NCBI GenBank assembly: GCA_024516155.1
Contig: JAJJXM010000051.1
Location: 425,051-489,050 of the forward strand
Direction: 5' to 3'
DNA: 64,000 bases
Source of the DNA: Pyronema omphalodes
Taxonomy: Eukaryota; Ascomycota; Pezizomycetes; Pezizales; Pyronemataceae
The notes beneath the pieces are model-generated. The model had not been told where the DNA came from and made no database searches. It worked only from the letters and a program-made list of their open reading frames with translations. Positions 33,070-44,869 of the stretch are shown in pieces (position 1 is the first letter of the stretch; the number at the start of each line of letters is the position of its first letter). Made by a program: the position numbers and the translations under genes.

Positions 33070-35607
33070 ATGGCAGCAATCTCTCCGGACCCCGCTCTCG
33101 CTGCAGCTTCAAAACTCGCCGGAGTTCCCGGCGCAGGAAAACCTCATGGAATTGCTCTTCCAAACTCCAAGAAGCCCGGCTACTCCGCCGTTTACCGCCA
33201 TCACCTAGTGGGAACCGGGGAGCTTGTCAAGACCATAGACCCGTTGGTATGATTTACAGCTCTCTGATTCGATTCTTACTGCGAGGAGAGCTCATGAAGC
33301 TGATGTGATGATGGCAGGTTACGACGATGTTCGAAGCCTTCGAGGGATCGTGTGCGTTGCTTCCACTTCTGGGGATTTTCATGTGACAGTAGTTGTGACC
33401 ACGAATTTGGAGCTGACGATGCTATGCTTTAATACACAAAAAAAGGCCGTAAATACCCCAACAGCAATTGTCTCGGATGGCGCGAACAAGACAAGATCAA
33501 GAAGACTTGGGGACCTTACAAATGGATCGATTACAAGACTGTTCGGGAGCGAAGAACAAACCTCGGAATGGGGTTGAGATACTTGCACAACAAGGCAGGA
33601 GTAAGTTGAGCGCATCCCATCTTCTCCAATTACCCCAGATTTCGCGACAAAGTCCGGTGGGCTGAAAGATGTGCTTTTACTAATAATAACCCGAACCAGA
33701 TTACTCAACAAAAGCTCCCCGTTGGAATTTGGTCCCAAAATCGCGTCGAATGGCAACTCGCCGATCTGGCGTGCATGTCCCAGAGCATGTTCTCTGTTTC
33801 GATCTACGACACACTAGGACCCGACACCGCCATTTACATCATCAATCACGCTGAGTTGACCACCGTTGTTGCTGCACTAAACGTAAGTACTCTCTGGTCC
33901 ACCTATAGTCTAAAATTATGACATAGCTAACACCTCCACCTCCAGCACATCCCCACTCTTCTTCAAATCGCTTCCCAATGCCCAGGCTTGAAATACATCA
34001 TCTCCATGGATCCTCTCGACTCCGGTGAGGGACCAGGAATGAACAAAAAGTCCCTGCTCTCCAAATGGGGAGCAGAGAAGGGAATCGAGATCTACGACAT
34101 CTCCGAAGCAGAGGCCTTGGGAACCCAAAACCCCTGCCCTCTGCTCCCTCCCCTCCCTTCGGACGCCATCACTATCAACTACACCTCCGGCACGACCGGT
34201 TTCCCAAAGGGGGTGCTTTTGACTCACTCGAACTGTATCGCTGCGTGCTCGATTGCTATGACCACTTGCATGCATATGACCAATTCTGACGTGATTCTCT
34301 CGTACCTGCCTTTGGCGCATATATTTGGACGACTCACAGAAAACGCTGCCATGTGGGGTGGTACTGCGATTGGCTATTTCCACGGAAATATCCTGGAGTT
34401 GTTTGATGATATAAAGCTACTTCGACCCACTACGTTCATCTCGGTTCCGAGACTTTACAACCGTATCAGCAATGCAATTAAAGAGGGTACTATCGAAGCC
34501 TCTGGAATTAAAGGAGCGTTATCTCGTCATGCTATGAAGGCGAAATTGGAGAACATGAAAACTACCGGCAGCAACAAGCATGCCCTTTATGATGCCATTT
34601 GGGCGAACAAAGTCAAAGCAGCTATCGGATTTGATAGATGTCGTGGCATGGTTTCCGGTTCTGCTCCAATCGCACATGATGTTTTGCAGACCTTGAGGGT
34701 GGTCTTCAGTAATGACTTTATCGAGGGATACGGATTAACCGAAACCTACGCTGTTGCTTTGGGTCAACTAGCGGGTGATAACTCAGCTGGCAACTGCGGC
34801 CCTCCCTCAATCGCCAACGAACTCAAGCTTAGAGATGTACCCGAGATGGGATACACCTCCAACGACCTCCCCTACCCTCGTGGTGAATTATTGGTCCGTG
34901 GGCATTCCGTTTTCTCCGGCTACTACAAGAACGACGCGCAAACCAGCGAAGTTATCGACTCCGAGGGTTGGTTTGCTACGGGTGATATCTGCCGCGTTGA
35001 CGAGCTTGGACGCTTCTCAATTATTGATCGAGTCAAGAACTTGTTGAAGCTGGCACAGGGAGAATATGTGAGCCCGGAGAAGGTCGAGAATATTTACCTT
35101 GCCAACTTCCCGGTCTTGGCACAGGGACTTGTCCATGGAGATTCGTTACAGACTTATCTAGTCGCGGTATTTGGTGTTGATAGACCGCATTTTGCAACCT
35201 TTGCCTCGGAGGTCTTGGGAAGGAAGGTGGATGCAGGAGATGATAAACAGATTCTGGAGGCTTGTAAGGAGAAGAAGATTCGCCAGCGGGTCGTCAAGGA
35301 ATTGGAAAAGATGGGCAAAAAGGCAAAGTTGCAAGGATTTGAGAAGGTCAAGAATGTTCATCTCTGTCTCGATCCATTTACAATTGAAAATGATCTGTTG
35401 ACGCCGACGTAAGTGCTCCGAGGGTAGCTTGCTGCCTGACCCCATCACCTTCCAGGATTGGCGGGGTTGAGATGATGATTAAGACGATGCTAACAATTGT
35501 TTAGCCTCAAGATGAAACGTGCACCCGCTGTCAAACAGTACAAGGATATTTTAGATGGTCTTTATGAGGAGACGGATAGAGAGAACCCTCAGAAGGCAAA
35601 GTTGTAA
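33070..35607 (+). CDS. Long-chain fatty-acid-CoA ligase, peroxisomal type (Faa2/FaaB-like)
   Basis: Six exons: 33070-33246, 33318-33351, 33446-33600, 33700-33882, 33946-35408 and 35505-35607, with consistent phases, giving 704 residues. The AMP-binding motif is INYTSGTTGFPKGV. Further hallmarks are YLPLAHIFGR, EGYGLTETYAV, GWFATGDIC and the catalytic region IIDRVKNLLKLAQGEYVSPEKVE. The product ends in AKL, a peroxisomal targeting signal type 1. The enzyme activates long-chain fatty acids to CoA esters with ATP for beta-oxidation. The second exon is only 34 nt; its donor GTGCGT at 33352 was chosen because it joins CRKYPNSNCLGW in frame. The start at MAAISP has a good context (CACCATGG); an in-frame ATG at 33028 is an alternative. 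Confidence 0.93.
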
Positions 35608-36599
35608 ACCATTGTACAAGAGCGTGGCGTAGCGGAGTAGGAATTGGAGGATTTGTAGGGATACCCAAGACAGAGCATAAATGATTGTATTTTAGCTATA
35701 TACGTAGACTGTTGATTTGGTGAGTAATTTTCTATACTTTTTATGCAGATACATATCTTCGTTCCTCGGATGTGTCGACATTTTCTATCAAATGTGATTG
35801 TATTGAATATATCAAAAATCCAAGACACTGACTGACTCTGCATTATCGGCCAACCCGGATACCGGTATGCATGGCCAGTACATCAGCATTAAGACCTATA
35901 TTACATGCGGATACAGACATGACAGGAGCTCGTAAAAAAACCTCGGTTATGCACCCGTTTAGACCCATAAACGCACGTATGTTATCAATAAGCACGGACG
36001 GTCTATGGGACTGGTCTGGGAAGGGCTCCTGGTCCGAGCCTTCTCTTTTTATGTTTGGAAGAGGTTTTTTCATTAGTGCTTTATGTAGTTTCCCACCGTG
36101 TACTAGCCGTGGAATAAATGAATGGTGCTCTGAATACGGGATACTCGAGTCTAGATACTTCTAACCATTGCTCGATCATTAATGACTATCGTGTGTGCAG
36201 CTACTCAGCGGATCACGTCATGACTGTTTTTTTGATTCAAGATGCGACATACGAGATTAAAATTCAGGAAATCTTTTGGAGGAGTTTTCTAGATACCGGG
36301 GTACTGGTCTGGTTGATCGTGTTGCGTTGTGTAGCACTAAGGTCGTTTGCTACAATAGGGTTAAATTAAGGTCTCAGGGCCTTAGGGCACCTCGGTCACG
36401 ACAACTCCTAGCTAATTGCCTTACTGGGCGAAACTGGTGAGATTGTAGAATTTAGATGTACAAATATAGTAAATTGAGGATCAAGGTCTGTATTTAAATT
36501 TCTATCCCCTTTTCTTCTGTTCACACGAGCCATATGTACGTTTCATTTCCATTCCACTTTAAAACTGAAAATTTCACCTTGAGAAATCAGGCACAGGGT

Positions 36600-36720
36600 T
36601 TTACCCTTCAACAACCCTTTTAGATCGTGTGGGTATAACCCTCTTGAGTCTACACTAACCATATTCCACTGTCACGAAGAATTTGCCAAGACGCTAATTA
36701 ACTACGTGAGACCCCCACTA
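36600..36720 (-). repeat. Dispersed repeat R2, copy 2 (inverted)
   Basis: Reverse complement of the 27555-27680 segment with about a quarter of positions changed; the shared core is AACCCTCTTGAGTCTACACTAACCAT. Confidence 0.6.
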
Positions 36721-36889
36721 AAAGGAGAGAATATTCCTTGGCTCTTTTTTTTGTTTTCCTGTTTCCTGTATCTTTATTTTCATGCGGCAAATTTATTTTT
36801 AGTTCGCCGGATCACCACACCACTTAGCAGGTGCAGTATGTGGTAGGACCACCGCTCCCACCATCTTCATTAGATCTGCTCTTATCCTA

Positions 36890-37278
36890 CGGCTTTCGTT
36901 TTAACAGAATTGAATTCTAATGCAGGCTCTCGGATTGCCTCGAGTGTAAATTAATCCGAATCATTACCACACCTTCAGTTACGTGAGGGAGCAATTCAAG
37001 TTCAAGCCAGACTTGTAGACTATTCGCGAATTATGGAACGGCGATCAATTGCAAACATTTTTCGGGATGTGATTAAACCAATCAGATTGCGTTTAATGTA
37101 TGTCGGGATATCTAACTATTGCACCATACATACGTAGCCAGGGACGCTTCCTCCTAGTCATGACACATCACTCGCATTGCCCTATCGTCGAGTGATCCAG
37201 ATCAGCCCAAAATCCCGTACGATAGATTTACGTATATATACCGTTAATATTACCCCATTCTTCGGATACTTTTGAAAC
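36890..37278 (+). repeat. Direct repeat R3a
   Basis: About 390 bp matching 39440-39842 in the same orientation. Shared blocks include GGCTCTCGGAT near the left, TCACTCGCAT, GAGTGATC.A.ATCAGCCCAAA, CCCGTACGA.AGATTTACGT and ACCGTTAATAT.ACCC. The copies are old and AT-biased. They do not end in TG..CA, so LTRs are not proven. Confidence 0.7.
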
Positions 37279-37510
37279 TATTCAAACGAACGAGAGATAT
37301 GGTGACTTACGAATTTCCCGCAATAATAACAGCTTTGACTCGCTGGATAACATCCACTCGTTGTACTCTCGCCTCTCTGAAAGCCACTCGCCAGTGCTTT
37401 CAAGGTACCCTTCACTAATGCGTTTGCGGTAGCTGATACAAGGAATTGTAGGTATTCATTGTAGAATTGAAGATCCCTTGCTGTCTACTGAAGTGAGTGA
37501 ACATTCCTAG
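37279..37510 (-). pseudogene. NLR relic: exon 5 with flanking intron ends
   Basis: On the minus strand 37487-37311 is a 177-nt segment with the same borders (CACTTCAG acceptor, GTAAGT donor) and length as exon 5 of NLR-A, C and D. It encodes the HHxRIxEG..GTGEWL-type segment upstream of the P-loop. Codon CAATGG of the paralogs is CAATGA here, a stop through G-to-A change, and other G-to-A changes are visible. It is a dead fragment of a further paralog, abutting R3a. Confidence 0.75.
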
Positions 37511-37769
37511 CTATGTAGCGCGGGTGATACTTAGTGAAGCGCATTCCTCGCTCCGCAGCTCAGCTTACTCGTTGCTTGAGGCCCTACGATGCATCCCCAG
37601 TCCTTCTCCAAGCTTAGTTGATCGACACAAGAATGACAAGTGGAATTATGGACATACAGACAGATCCCCCGTAGAGTCGATTTTAGTCTCTGGACACCAT
37701 ACCTTCAGGAATGATGAATTTAACACCCAAGGCAACCGGCAAAACAAAACCCGCTATAAATTGATTGAT

Positions 37770-37990
37770 TGACTGATTAATTCTTCAACGTTCCCAACCG
37801 TAAGGTTATGACGTGGTCTGTGTTAATATACATCTTTGGGCCCCCGTCTGTAATCCCGGAGGCCTACTGGGAAAAGCCCCAGAGCATTCTTCGTTGTTTG
37901 GGGCTACAGCACCCTGGTGTTCTCCATGCTGATTTTCTTTCGCGTCAATATAGTCTAGAGCCCTGTACGCTCAATCATTATTCCGCCTAG
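37770..37990 (+). repeat. Dispersed repeat R1, copy 2
   Basis: AACGTTCCCAACCGTAAGG then TTATGACGT opens it; CCCCAGAGC.TTCTTCG and GAGCCCTGT follow as in copy 1, with more divergence in between. Confidence 0.65.
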
Positions 37991-38036
37991 TCGTTCCCCT
38001 CATTCCTCTTCCCTTCCCTTCACATCTAAACCGTGG

Positions 38037-38600
38037 TTTTTTTTTTTTTTTTTTTTGTCTTGGGCCTTATACTACTACCGGGCTGCTTCTTCCCCTTCTC
38101 TCCTCCTCGTCCCTCCGCCTGCTCGGACCTTCTTTTTTAGCCTTCGCGCTGCCCCTCCTTGCCTCTCCCTCCGGGCTCTTGTCGTCGGTGTGATTAGTTC
38201 AAGGTGGTCGTTGCCTAAGACAATCTGGACATTAATTCCTCCATTTTTGACAACCTCTGCGCAGCTTTTCTTTGTGGGGGTAGTCGTTGGTTTGGGTTGG
38301 TAGGTGCTCTTTCCCCTCCTACCAGTCTTTGTTGTTGGGGTTTTGTCGTTATTTGGGGCTGCCTTCTGGTTGCCTGTCTGTTCACTTCTCCTTTTCCTCT
38401 GCATTGTCTTGCCTTCCACTGTCTTCCAACCTTCGCCATCGGCAGGGAAAGTGCTAGGGACGTCCGGTAGAGTTGTGACCTGAGGAAATACTTGAGGAAG
38501 AGAGTTGGGTAATGTTTCGGTTGGGGTTATGGCAGGTGAACATGGAGGATACTTGATCTTTAGAGCATCATTGGAAGGCAGAGTCGCTATCTAATGAGTG
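38037..38600 (-). pseudogene. Poly(A)-tailed retroposed fragment with a basic, gag/LINE-ORF1-like frame
   Basis: The minus strand is open from about 38597 to 38075 and ends about 20 bp before a run of 19 T (38037-38055), which is a poly(A) tail on that strand. The protein (about 170 residues) is Pro/Thr-rich, then basic, with DGEGWKTVEGKTMQRKRR, KKSCAEVVKNGG and a final Arg-rich region. The composition recalls ORF1 of Tad-like LINEs, but no zinc knuckle or reverse transcriptase is present. It is either a 5'-truncated LINE-mobilised copy or a processed gene fragment; function unknown. Confidence 0.45.
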
Positions 38601-39439
38601 TGGAAGGAGGAGATAGAAGATGAAGATGAGTAAGGTAGCTCCAAGGAATAATTGGCGGGGACGACTGGCGCGCAGGAAGGGTCGGCCAGTACCCATTATG
38701 CCGGTGGTGGGTGGTGGTGGATACCTGCTAAAGAAGGGCAAAGACTGAAGCTGGCGGAGAAATTGAGGTGGACTCGGGGACGGACTCGGCTTTAACGAAG
38801 CCTTCGGTGTCTAGGGGGACTTGTCGACAGGATTAAAACGGAGATTTAGGCGGTCATGGAGCGATAGCTGTCGATTGCGAGCTGTAACGAGTGGTAGCGT
38901 GCGGTATCGAGCGGTCTCGAGCTGTAACGAGTGGTAACGAGCAATCTAAAGCTTGTAAAAAAAAAAAAAACCAGAAAATCCCCAGAAGCTGCAGTATATC
39001 AAGCACGACAAGTAGGCTTTCGAATTGGGGTTTCGAATTCACGCGTGCGGATACGTAAGCTTTTTCTGTATGTGGGTTGTCGTCGGGAAGTCAGGAAGTC
39101 AGGATGTTCAACCTCAAAAATCCGCGTTGTCAGTTAACGTTGCAGCTACAGATAGATAGCTCCAGGAACGGGGAATTGGGCTGCCGATACCGCACTAAAG
39201 CGTGCACTAGTCTTCAGCCGCAAATCTAAAATTACCCGAACCGATGTTTAAGAGCAGTTGTGAACGACATGATTGACATGATGTTGATATCGGGTGTTGT
39301 TTTCGTTGCTTGAAAACGGACCTGAAGACGGAGCTTGATTCTTTGAGGTGTGACGCGTTGCAGGCGCGTTCGTGATGCGATCGGATGTAACGTCATCTAT
39401 TAAAATTATATATCACCACTTTGTCCACCTGCATGATAT

Positions 39440-39842
39440 CGCTTTTATCTTCCGAATTTCTTTTTGACGGGATTGAATTCCAATGCTGGCTCTCGGATCA
39501 CTTTAAATCCAAATGTATCCGTATTATTACCACACATTCAGTTTCGCAAGAGAGTAGTTCATGATTTCCGTCAAACTTCTAATCCATTCTCTAACGTCAA
39601 AAGATCGAGCAATTGCGAATTCACTTTTCATTATCAATAGAAATATCTAATCTCGTTTACTGTCTGTTGGGCTATTTACTCATGTACACCTCCTAACCAG
39701 TCACATCATCTACTTCATCATTCATCACTCGCATCACTTCACCGCTGAGTGATCTATATCAGCCCAAAATCCCGTACGACAGATTTACGTATACATACCG
39801 TTAATATCACCCAATTCTGATATACTTCTAAAACTGTCGACT
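39440..39842 (+). repeat. Direct repeat R3b
   Basis: Second copy of R3, 2.55 kb to the right of R3a in the same orientation. The region between them carries the NLR relic, R1 copy 2 and the retrocopy. Confidence 0.7.
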
Positions 39843-40136
39843 CGAGGCGTAGGTTTACAGTTTAGCGAACCTTTCTCTATAATAACCTGTGGTTAGCCTC
39901 ACCTCTTCACACAAAGTGATCTACCGCCAACTTATAATGTCTTCGTTTTAGATTCATCGTGCTAAAGATACACTTCAGTCCTGTATAACGCAAGTTCAGT
40001 ATCTGGTAAATCAGTTTAATGCTGGTTAATGACTGCAATTAAGAAATACTACAATTCATACAGAAGAAAGCTTAAACGACTCCCCTGTCTATTAGTTTCT
40101 CTATCATGGTATTTCTCATTACAATAAAACCTGCTA

Positions 40137-40522
40137 CAGTCAAACCTTTTTATATGAGTACCAATTCTAAGAGTAACCTCTTCATAAGAGTACACGGCCG
40201 CGGTACCGATGATTTTTTATGGGAAATAAGAGTACCCTCTATACTAGCATACTCTCAAGAAAGTGCGAAAAATTGTTCGGGTACTCTTATGACAGAGGTA
40301 TGACAGGTGTGGGCGCAGGTGCACGTTGCACCTTGAGCAGGGTATACTCGTGCTAAGGTGGAGCGAATGCGCCACATTGGGGCCGAGGAGAGGCACACAC
40401 CACCCCCAGCGCGTCGGGTCTCAAGCGATCACTCGCGCTAATCCAACAGAAATCTAAGAGTTTCGTCGTTATAAGAGTACACCCCTCCAGTCCCAGCGTA
40501 CTCTGATATGGAGGTTTGACTG
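40137..40522. mobile_element. MITE, Tc1/mariner (pogo/Fot1-like) type
   Basis: 386 bp beginning CAGTCAAACCT and ending AGGTTTGACTG, flanked by TA on both sides (40135-40136, 40523-40524). The inverted repeats continue imperfectly for about 28 bp (ATATGAGTAC versus ATATCAGAGTAC). There is no transposase. A decayed relative lies at 20892. Confidence 0.85.
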
Positions 40523-41989
40523 TACTCTGTTAATGCGAGTCCTACGCTGCTACCATGCGCTCACCTATTCAGAGAGCTCACTAACTTTTGCCATCAAATA
40601 AATACCCAGGTGCTCCTCCACTTCACAGCTACGAGCCAGCTAATTAGTCCAACCTCATACCCATCATCCACAGCTCACCATTCGCACATCTCTGCGCACC
40701 TTTCCTATGTTTCCTGATTCCGCTGCTGCTAGGCAGCTTCGTTTCTCGTTCGACCTCGGACCCAGCATCTTCAGCCTGCTATTCAAATATTTTCGGGTAC
40801 CTTCACCGCGCTCTCCAGTTCCACTAACGCAGGGCGGTATTGCCAAATCTCGCGCACCATACCTCCGCTCTTCTGTTCTGAGGAATGCTGTCGTCACTTC
40901 CAATCAGGCCAACGTGAAAAGCAATACAATATACCACATTAACCTATGCACAGCCCCCCCTCCCCCACAGTGATACCTTTTCCTTCGCCCTCCGGTAGAT
41001 TGGGAATGATGTAAAAACTTGTTGAGGCAAGAGAATATTATGGTTGCATAGGAGGTTGCTGGATTCTTACCGAATAACCTTTATCAGGAAAAATCGAGGA
41101 TATAACTACGGCCTGAACTATAAGTCCAGTGTTAAATGTCACTCCACTCTAAGTTATGCTAAGGAGAAATGGTTTCGGCATGCAGCAAGCTTGGAAAACT
41201 TGTGTTGAGGAGGGATTGGCGGGGGTTTCGGAGAATACTCTATCCAAAGTTTTGTCGATCTGAAAAAGCGTTCCTTCAGGCTCTGAAAGAGTTTACACAG
41301 GCAGTGATTGCTATCCTTGATTAAACTTCAACTCTCACCCAGAAGAATTAATTCTTACTCCGGGGTCGCTGATAGGTCCAAAGCTTTCTGAAACTCCGTC
41401 CACTCAATAACAACCATACCCTAAAGAGGCAGGAATCACTACCCGTGGCTACAGCTGCTGGGGAATTCAGGGGCAATTATCCCCATCGCATTTTCCATGA
41501 GTAGCATCTGCGATGTTGCAAAAAGGGGAAATTATTGCATCATGTGCCGGTCACCTCACCAAAAAGGACAAACAAAAGTTGTATCAAGGAAGTGGTGAAC
41601 TCTTAATTTGGGGTGGCAAAAATACCTGTTAAGACGTTGGGGCGAGCTCTGGTAATGGGGAACAAATGTTCTTTTTTACACATTTTATGATAGTAATTCT
41701 GCTTTTATGAATTTTACGGTTTGAAATTTATGGCGGTCGTTTGTTTATCTTTGAATACTTCCCAGAAACGTTTTGCAACGGCCGTTGTGTATTGAGATTA
41801 TGTAACAATCGTTGCATTAATTTTGACAACACTGCGTCTTTCATGAAAACATCCTTATAAATAAACAGTTTTTAACGATGATGACATAAGCCCGGCATAG
41901 CCCGTCCGGTTGCATGAAACTTTTGGTGGGGGAGGATTATAACATATGCAATTCGTATGGGGAGCATGTACCACATAAACTATAATCAG

Positions 41990-42305
41990 GCGAAAAGAAA
42001 ACGCAAAAGAAAACGCAAAAGAAAACGCAAAAGAAAACGCAAAGAAAACGCAAAAGAAAACGCAAAAGAAAACGCAAAAGAAAACGCAAAAGAAAACGCA
42101 AAAGAAAACGCAAAAGAAAACGCAAAAGAAAACGCAAAAGAAAAAGAAAAAGAAAAAGAAAAAGAAAAAGAAAAAGAAAAAGAAAAAGAAAAAGAAAAAG
42201 AAAAAGAAAAAGAAAAAGAAAAAGAAAAAGAAAAAGAAAAAGAAAAAGAAAAAGAAAAAGAAAAAGAAAAAGAAAAAGAAAAAGAAAAAGAAAAAGAAAA
42301 AGAAA
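41990..42305. repeat. Compound purine repeat: (AAAAGAAAACGC)12 then (AAAAAG)29
   Basis: 41992-42135 is a 12-bp array (one 11-bp unit near 42038); 42136-42305 is a hexamer array that probably arose from the same unit. Frames through it encode Lys/Arg/Glu or Phe/Ser repeats and are not genes. It lies about 200 bp past the truncated 3' end of NLR-C. Confidence 0.92.
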
Positions 42306-42515
42306 AGTGCGTGGGGAAGGGAGAAGGAAAGCGAGAACATCTTGGCGTGGAGGCTACCGAGCAAACAGGGCTTCTCGAATAGACGACGATCGAGACTGAC
42401 AACAGCAGAAATTAGGGGGACTACAACCCCCACACAAAGGCAAACGGAAGGAGGAAGGAAACTGGAGAAAGGGGACAAGATCAGATAGTTATTTTCGGTA
42501 GACTCCGCTATAACC

Positions 42516-44821
42516 CTAAGCTTCCATGCAAGCATGAAGCATGGCATAAACAATAAAAGAATTCACCACCTCCTTATGCCCATTCATCGATGCGTAATGC
42601 AGCGGTGTCTTGCCGTTCGCATCGGTGGCCGAGACGCTGGCGCCCCGATGAATGAGCAGCCGGACCACCTTCGTACGTCCATGCATCGATGCGTGATGCA
42701 GCGGTGTCTGTCCGATCTTATCAAAGGCCAAGACATCGGCGCGCCTATCAATGAGCAGCTGGACCACTCCCTCATGCCCCTGCTTAGATGCTATATGTAG
42801 CGCTGTCTGTCTGTCCTTATCGGAGACGCGGACGTCAGCACCATTGTTGATTAGCAATGACGCCATGGTCAGGTCTGCAAGATCAGATGATATGAGAAGT
42901 AAAGTGCTCAAGTCGGCGTTTATGACATCACGAGTCAACTCAAGTACCGACGTGAACATCTCACTCAGCCCAAACACGCAGACCAAGGAGATACAATCGT
43001 GGGCTCCTCTATGCCAGTGCCAGACCCTACGCCAAAAGCCAACTTCTTCACCCCGAACACTAGTCTTAACCCACTGAAGATGATAGATGAGCCATTTGTG
43101 GTAGTTGCTCCCGGCGAGGAATGCATCCCAGAGGGCAGTAAGGGTATGATGGCCAATTACGTTTGTGCAGTGCCGGAAGTGCCATGGCCAAAACACCACG
43201 GAGTATGACAACAGGTGGCGGTTTCTGTTATAATATTCTTCTTCAATGTTCATTTTCGTATAACCATTCCAAGAACCCGGAGTACATAACAGTGAAAGGC
43301 ACACCTTCGCTATTTCGGCGTGAGAATCTGCTTTATTGAGTTCGGGTTGAGTCTCCAGAAACTCCTCCACTACAGGATGCGCAAAGCGGAAAACATTGAG
43401 CCGTTCGTCCAGGATGAGTAGATTTCGGCATATCTTCAACAACGTGTTGGCATGTATTGGGGTCGTACGAGAGAACTCGCCCGACTTGCCGACCTCGACT
43501 GATACTGCGTCAAGTAGGGTATCCTTTTCCAGCGGTTCGTATGAATATTTAATCCAGCGAAAAGCTTTCAGTGCAATCACAGGAGCGCTCTCGTTTTGAG
43601 AAGTGATGCTACAGTAAATATCGTTGTAGGCGTCCTTCAGCGTGTCCGGAAGAGTCTGCAAGCTGTCTCTCACATCGTATTTGGTGCACATTTGGCAAAG
43701 AGAGGTGATTTGAAGCGCCGCCAGTTGGAACCTAGCATTCGTCGATTAGCTTCTATCGCCCTCCGCAACGAAATAAAATGGTCTGGTAAACTCACAGTCC
43801 TTTCGACCGCTGAGAAAGCACTTTACATATCTGACTTCTAAGCTCATCGGATACCTTACCATCAAGCAGTTCACGATCCTCGATAACGCGATTGACTTCT
43901 TTTATGATAAACTGGTTGATGTCACTGACATTGTCATCAGGTTGCAACTCAATCCGGGGAAACATCTTGAACTGCGCGACAATGTCGGGATCCATTCGAG
44001 TCGTGGCAAAAATCTTGACCAATGATTTGGATGTTGCGATGACGGCATTAAGTGCCTTCAGCAGATGAATTCGCTTATCCTCTGCAACCTCGTCCAGGGC
44101 GTCTATGCAGATGATGGTCTCAGGATACATATCTGTGAGTTGAACGATGAGTCCTTGGCTTTCTGAAAAGCTGAGCGGCGATGAAGTTTGTCCCTTGCTT
44201 TTACGGTCTTGGTAAACATCAACAACTGGTTTTGCCAGTTTGTTGTCTTCAAAGTCGCACTGTGCAAGCTGTTGGATGATTGTGTTTAGGATGCTGACCG
44301 GCTCTCGACGATTTTCTTCTGCTCGATTGCAGTAGAAGTACGCAAATTTTAGCTCTGTCGTATCCACCTGCAGACTATCAATAACTTTTGATCTACATCC
44401 TTCATGTGTTAGACATATTTGAATGAGGGTGGAAGGGGGGGGGGGGGGGGGGTAATGCTTACGCTATATATGTTTTACCGGCTCCAGCTAAGTGATTCGG
44501 ATGGTAAGACAAGAATCATGCAAATGAACAACAAGCCATGTGGTGACTTACAAATTCCTCGTAATAATAATAGCTTTGACTCGCTGGATGACATCCAATC
44601 TTTGTACTCTTGCCTCGCTAAAAGCCACTCACCGGTGCCTTCGACGCGCCCTTCACTGATGCATTTGTGGTGACTCCTGTAAGGAATCGTAGATATCCAT
44701 TGCAGAATCGAAGATGTCTCGCTGTCTACTGAAGTGAGTGAACATTCCTAGTGTGTGGCGGCATCATACGATCATGCGTACCTTCTAGCGAATCCTTCAT
44801 GGGAGACATCATGTCGTTCAT
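42516..44821 (-). CDS. NLR-C: NACHT-ankyrin protein lacking the N-terminal domain
   Basis: Minus-strand exons: 44821-44782 (3' half of exon 4), 44728-44552, 44487-44463, 44392-43796 and 43731-42516. Lengths 177, 25 and 597 equal those of NLR-A and D, and all phases agree, giving 684 residues from the first usable ATG (MNDMMSP). It has the P-loop GISGAGKT, ICIDALDE (Walker B), the WIKYSYEPL region and three ankyrin repeats, the last cut after GHKEVV and replaced by an unrelated tail. Exons 1-3 are absent: upstream of 44860 the DNA switches directly to the family's 5' block, and an in-frame TAG precedes exon 4. The frame is otherwise open, so a shortened receptor without its signalling domain could be made; expression is unknown. 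Confidence 0.8.
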
Positions 44822-44869
44822 ATTCTTCTGCTGCGCTCGAACGTGCTCGAAATGGTCTTGATTCTATGT

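Larger units (their letters stand above)
35608..42515. other. 7-kb gene-free, repeat-rich AT block
   Basis: No intact gene. Contents in order: R2 copy 2, direct repeat R3a, NLR exon-5 relic, R1 copy 2, poly(A)-tailed retrocopy, R3b, intact MITE and the compound purine repeat. 35608-36590 and 40523-41985 hold only short unsupported frames. Confidence 0.6.

Noticed and set aside
36890..39842. R3a/R3b as LTRs of a full retrotransposon
   Set aside because: No TG..CA ends, primer site or pol between them; kept only as a direct repeat.
41855..42553. Frames with long Phe, Ser-Phe or Lys-Glu repeats
   Set aside because: By-products of the AAAAAG and AAAAGAAAACGC arrays.
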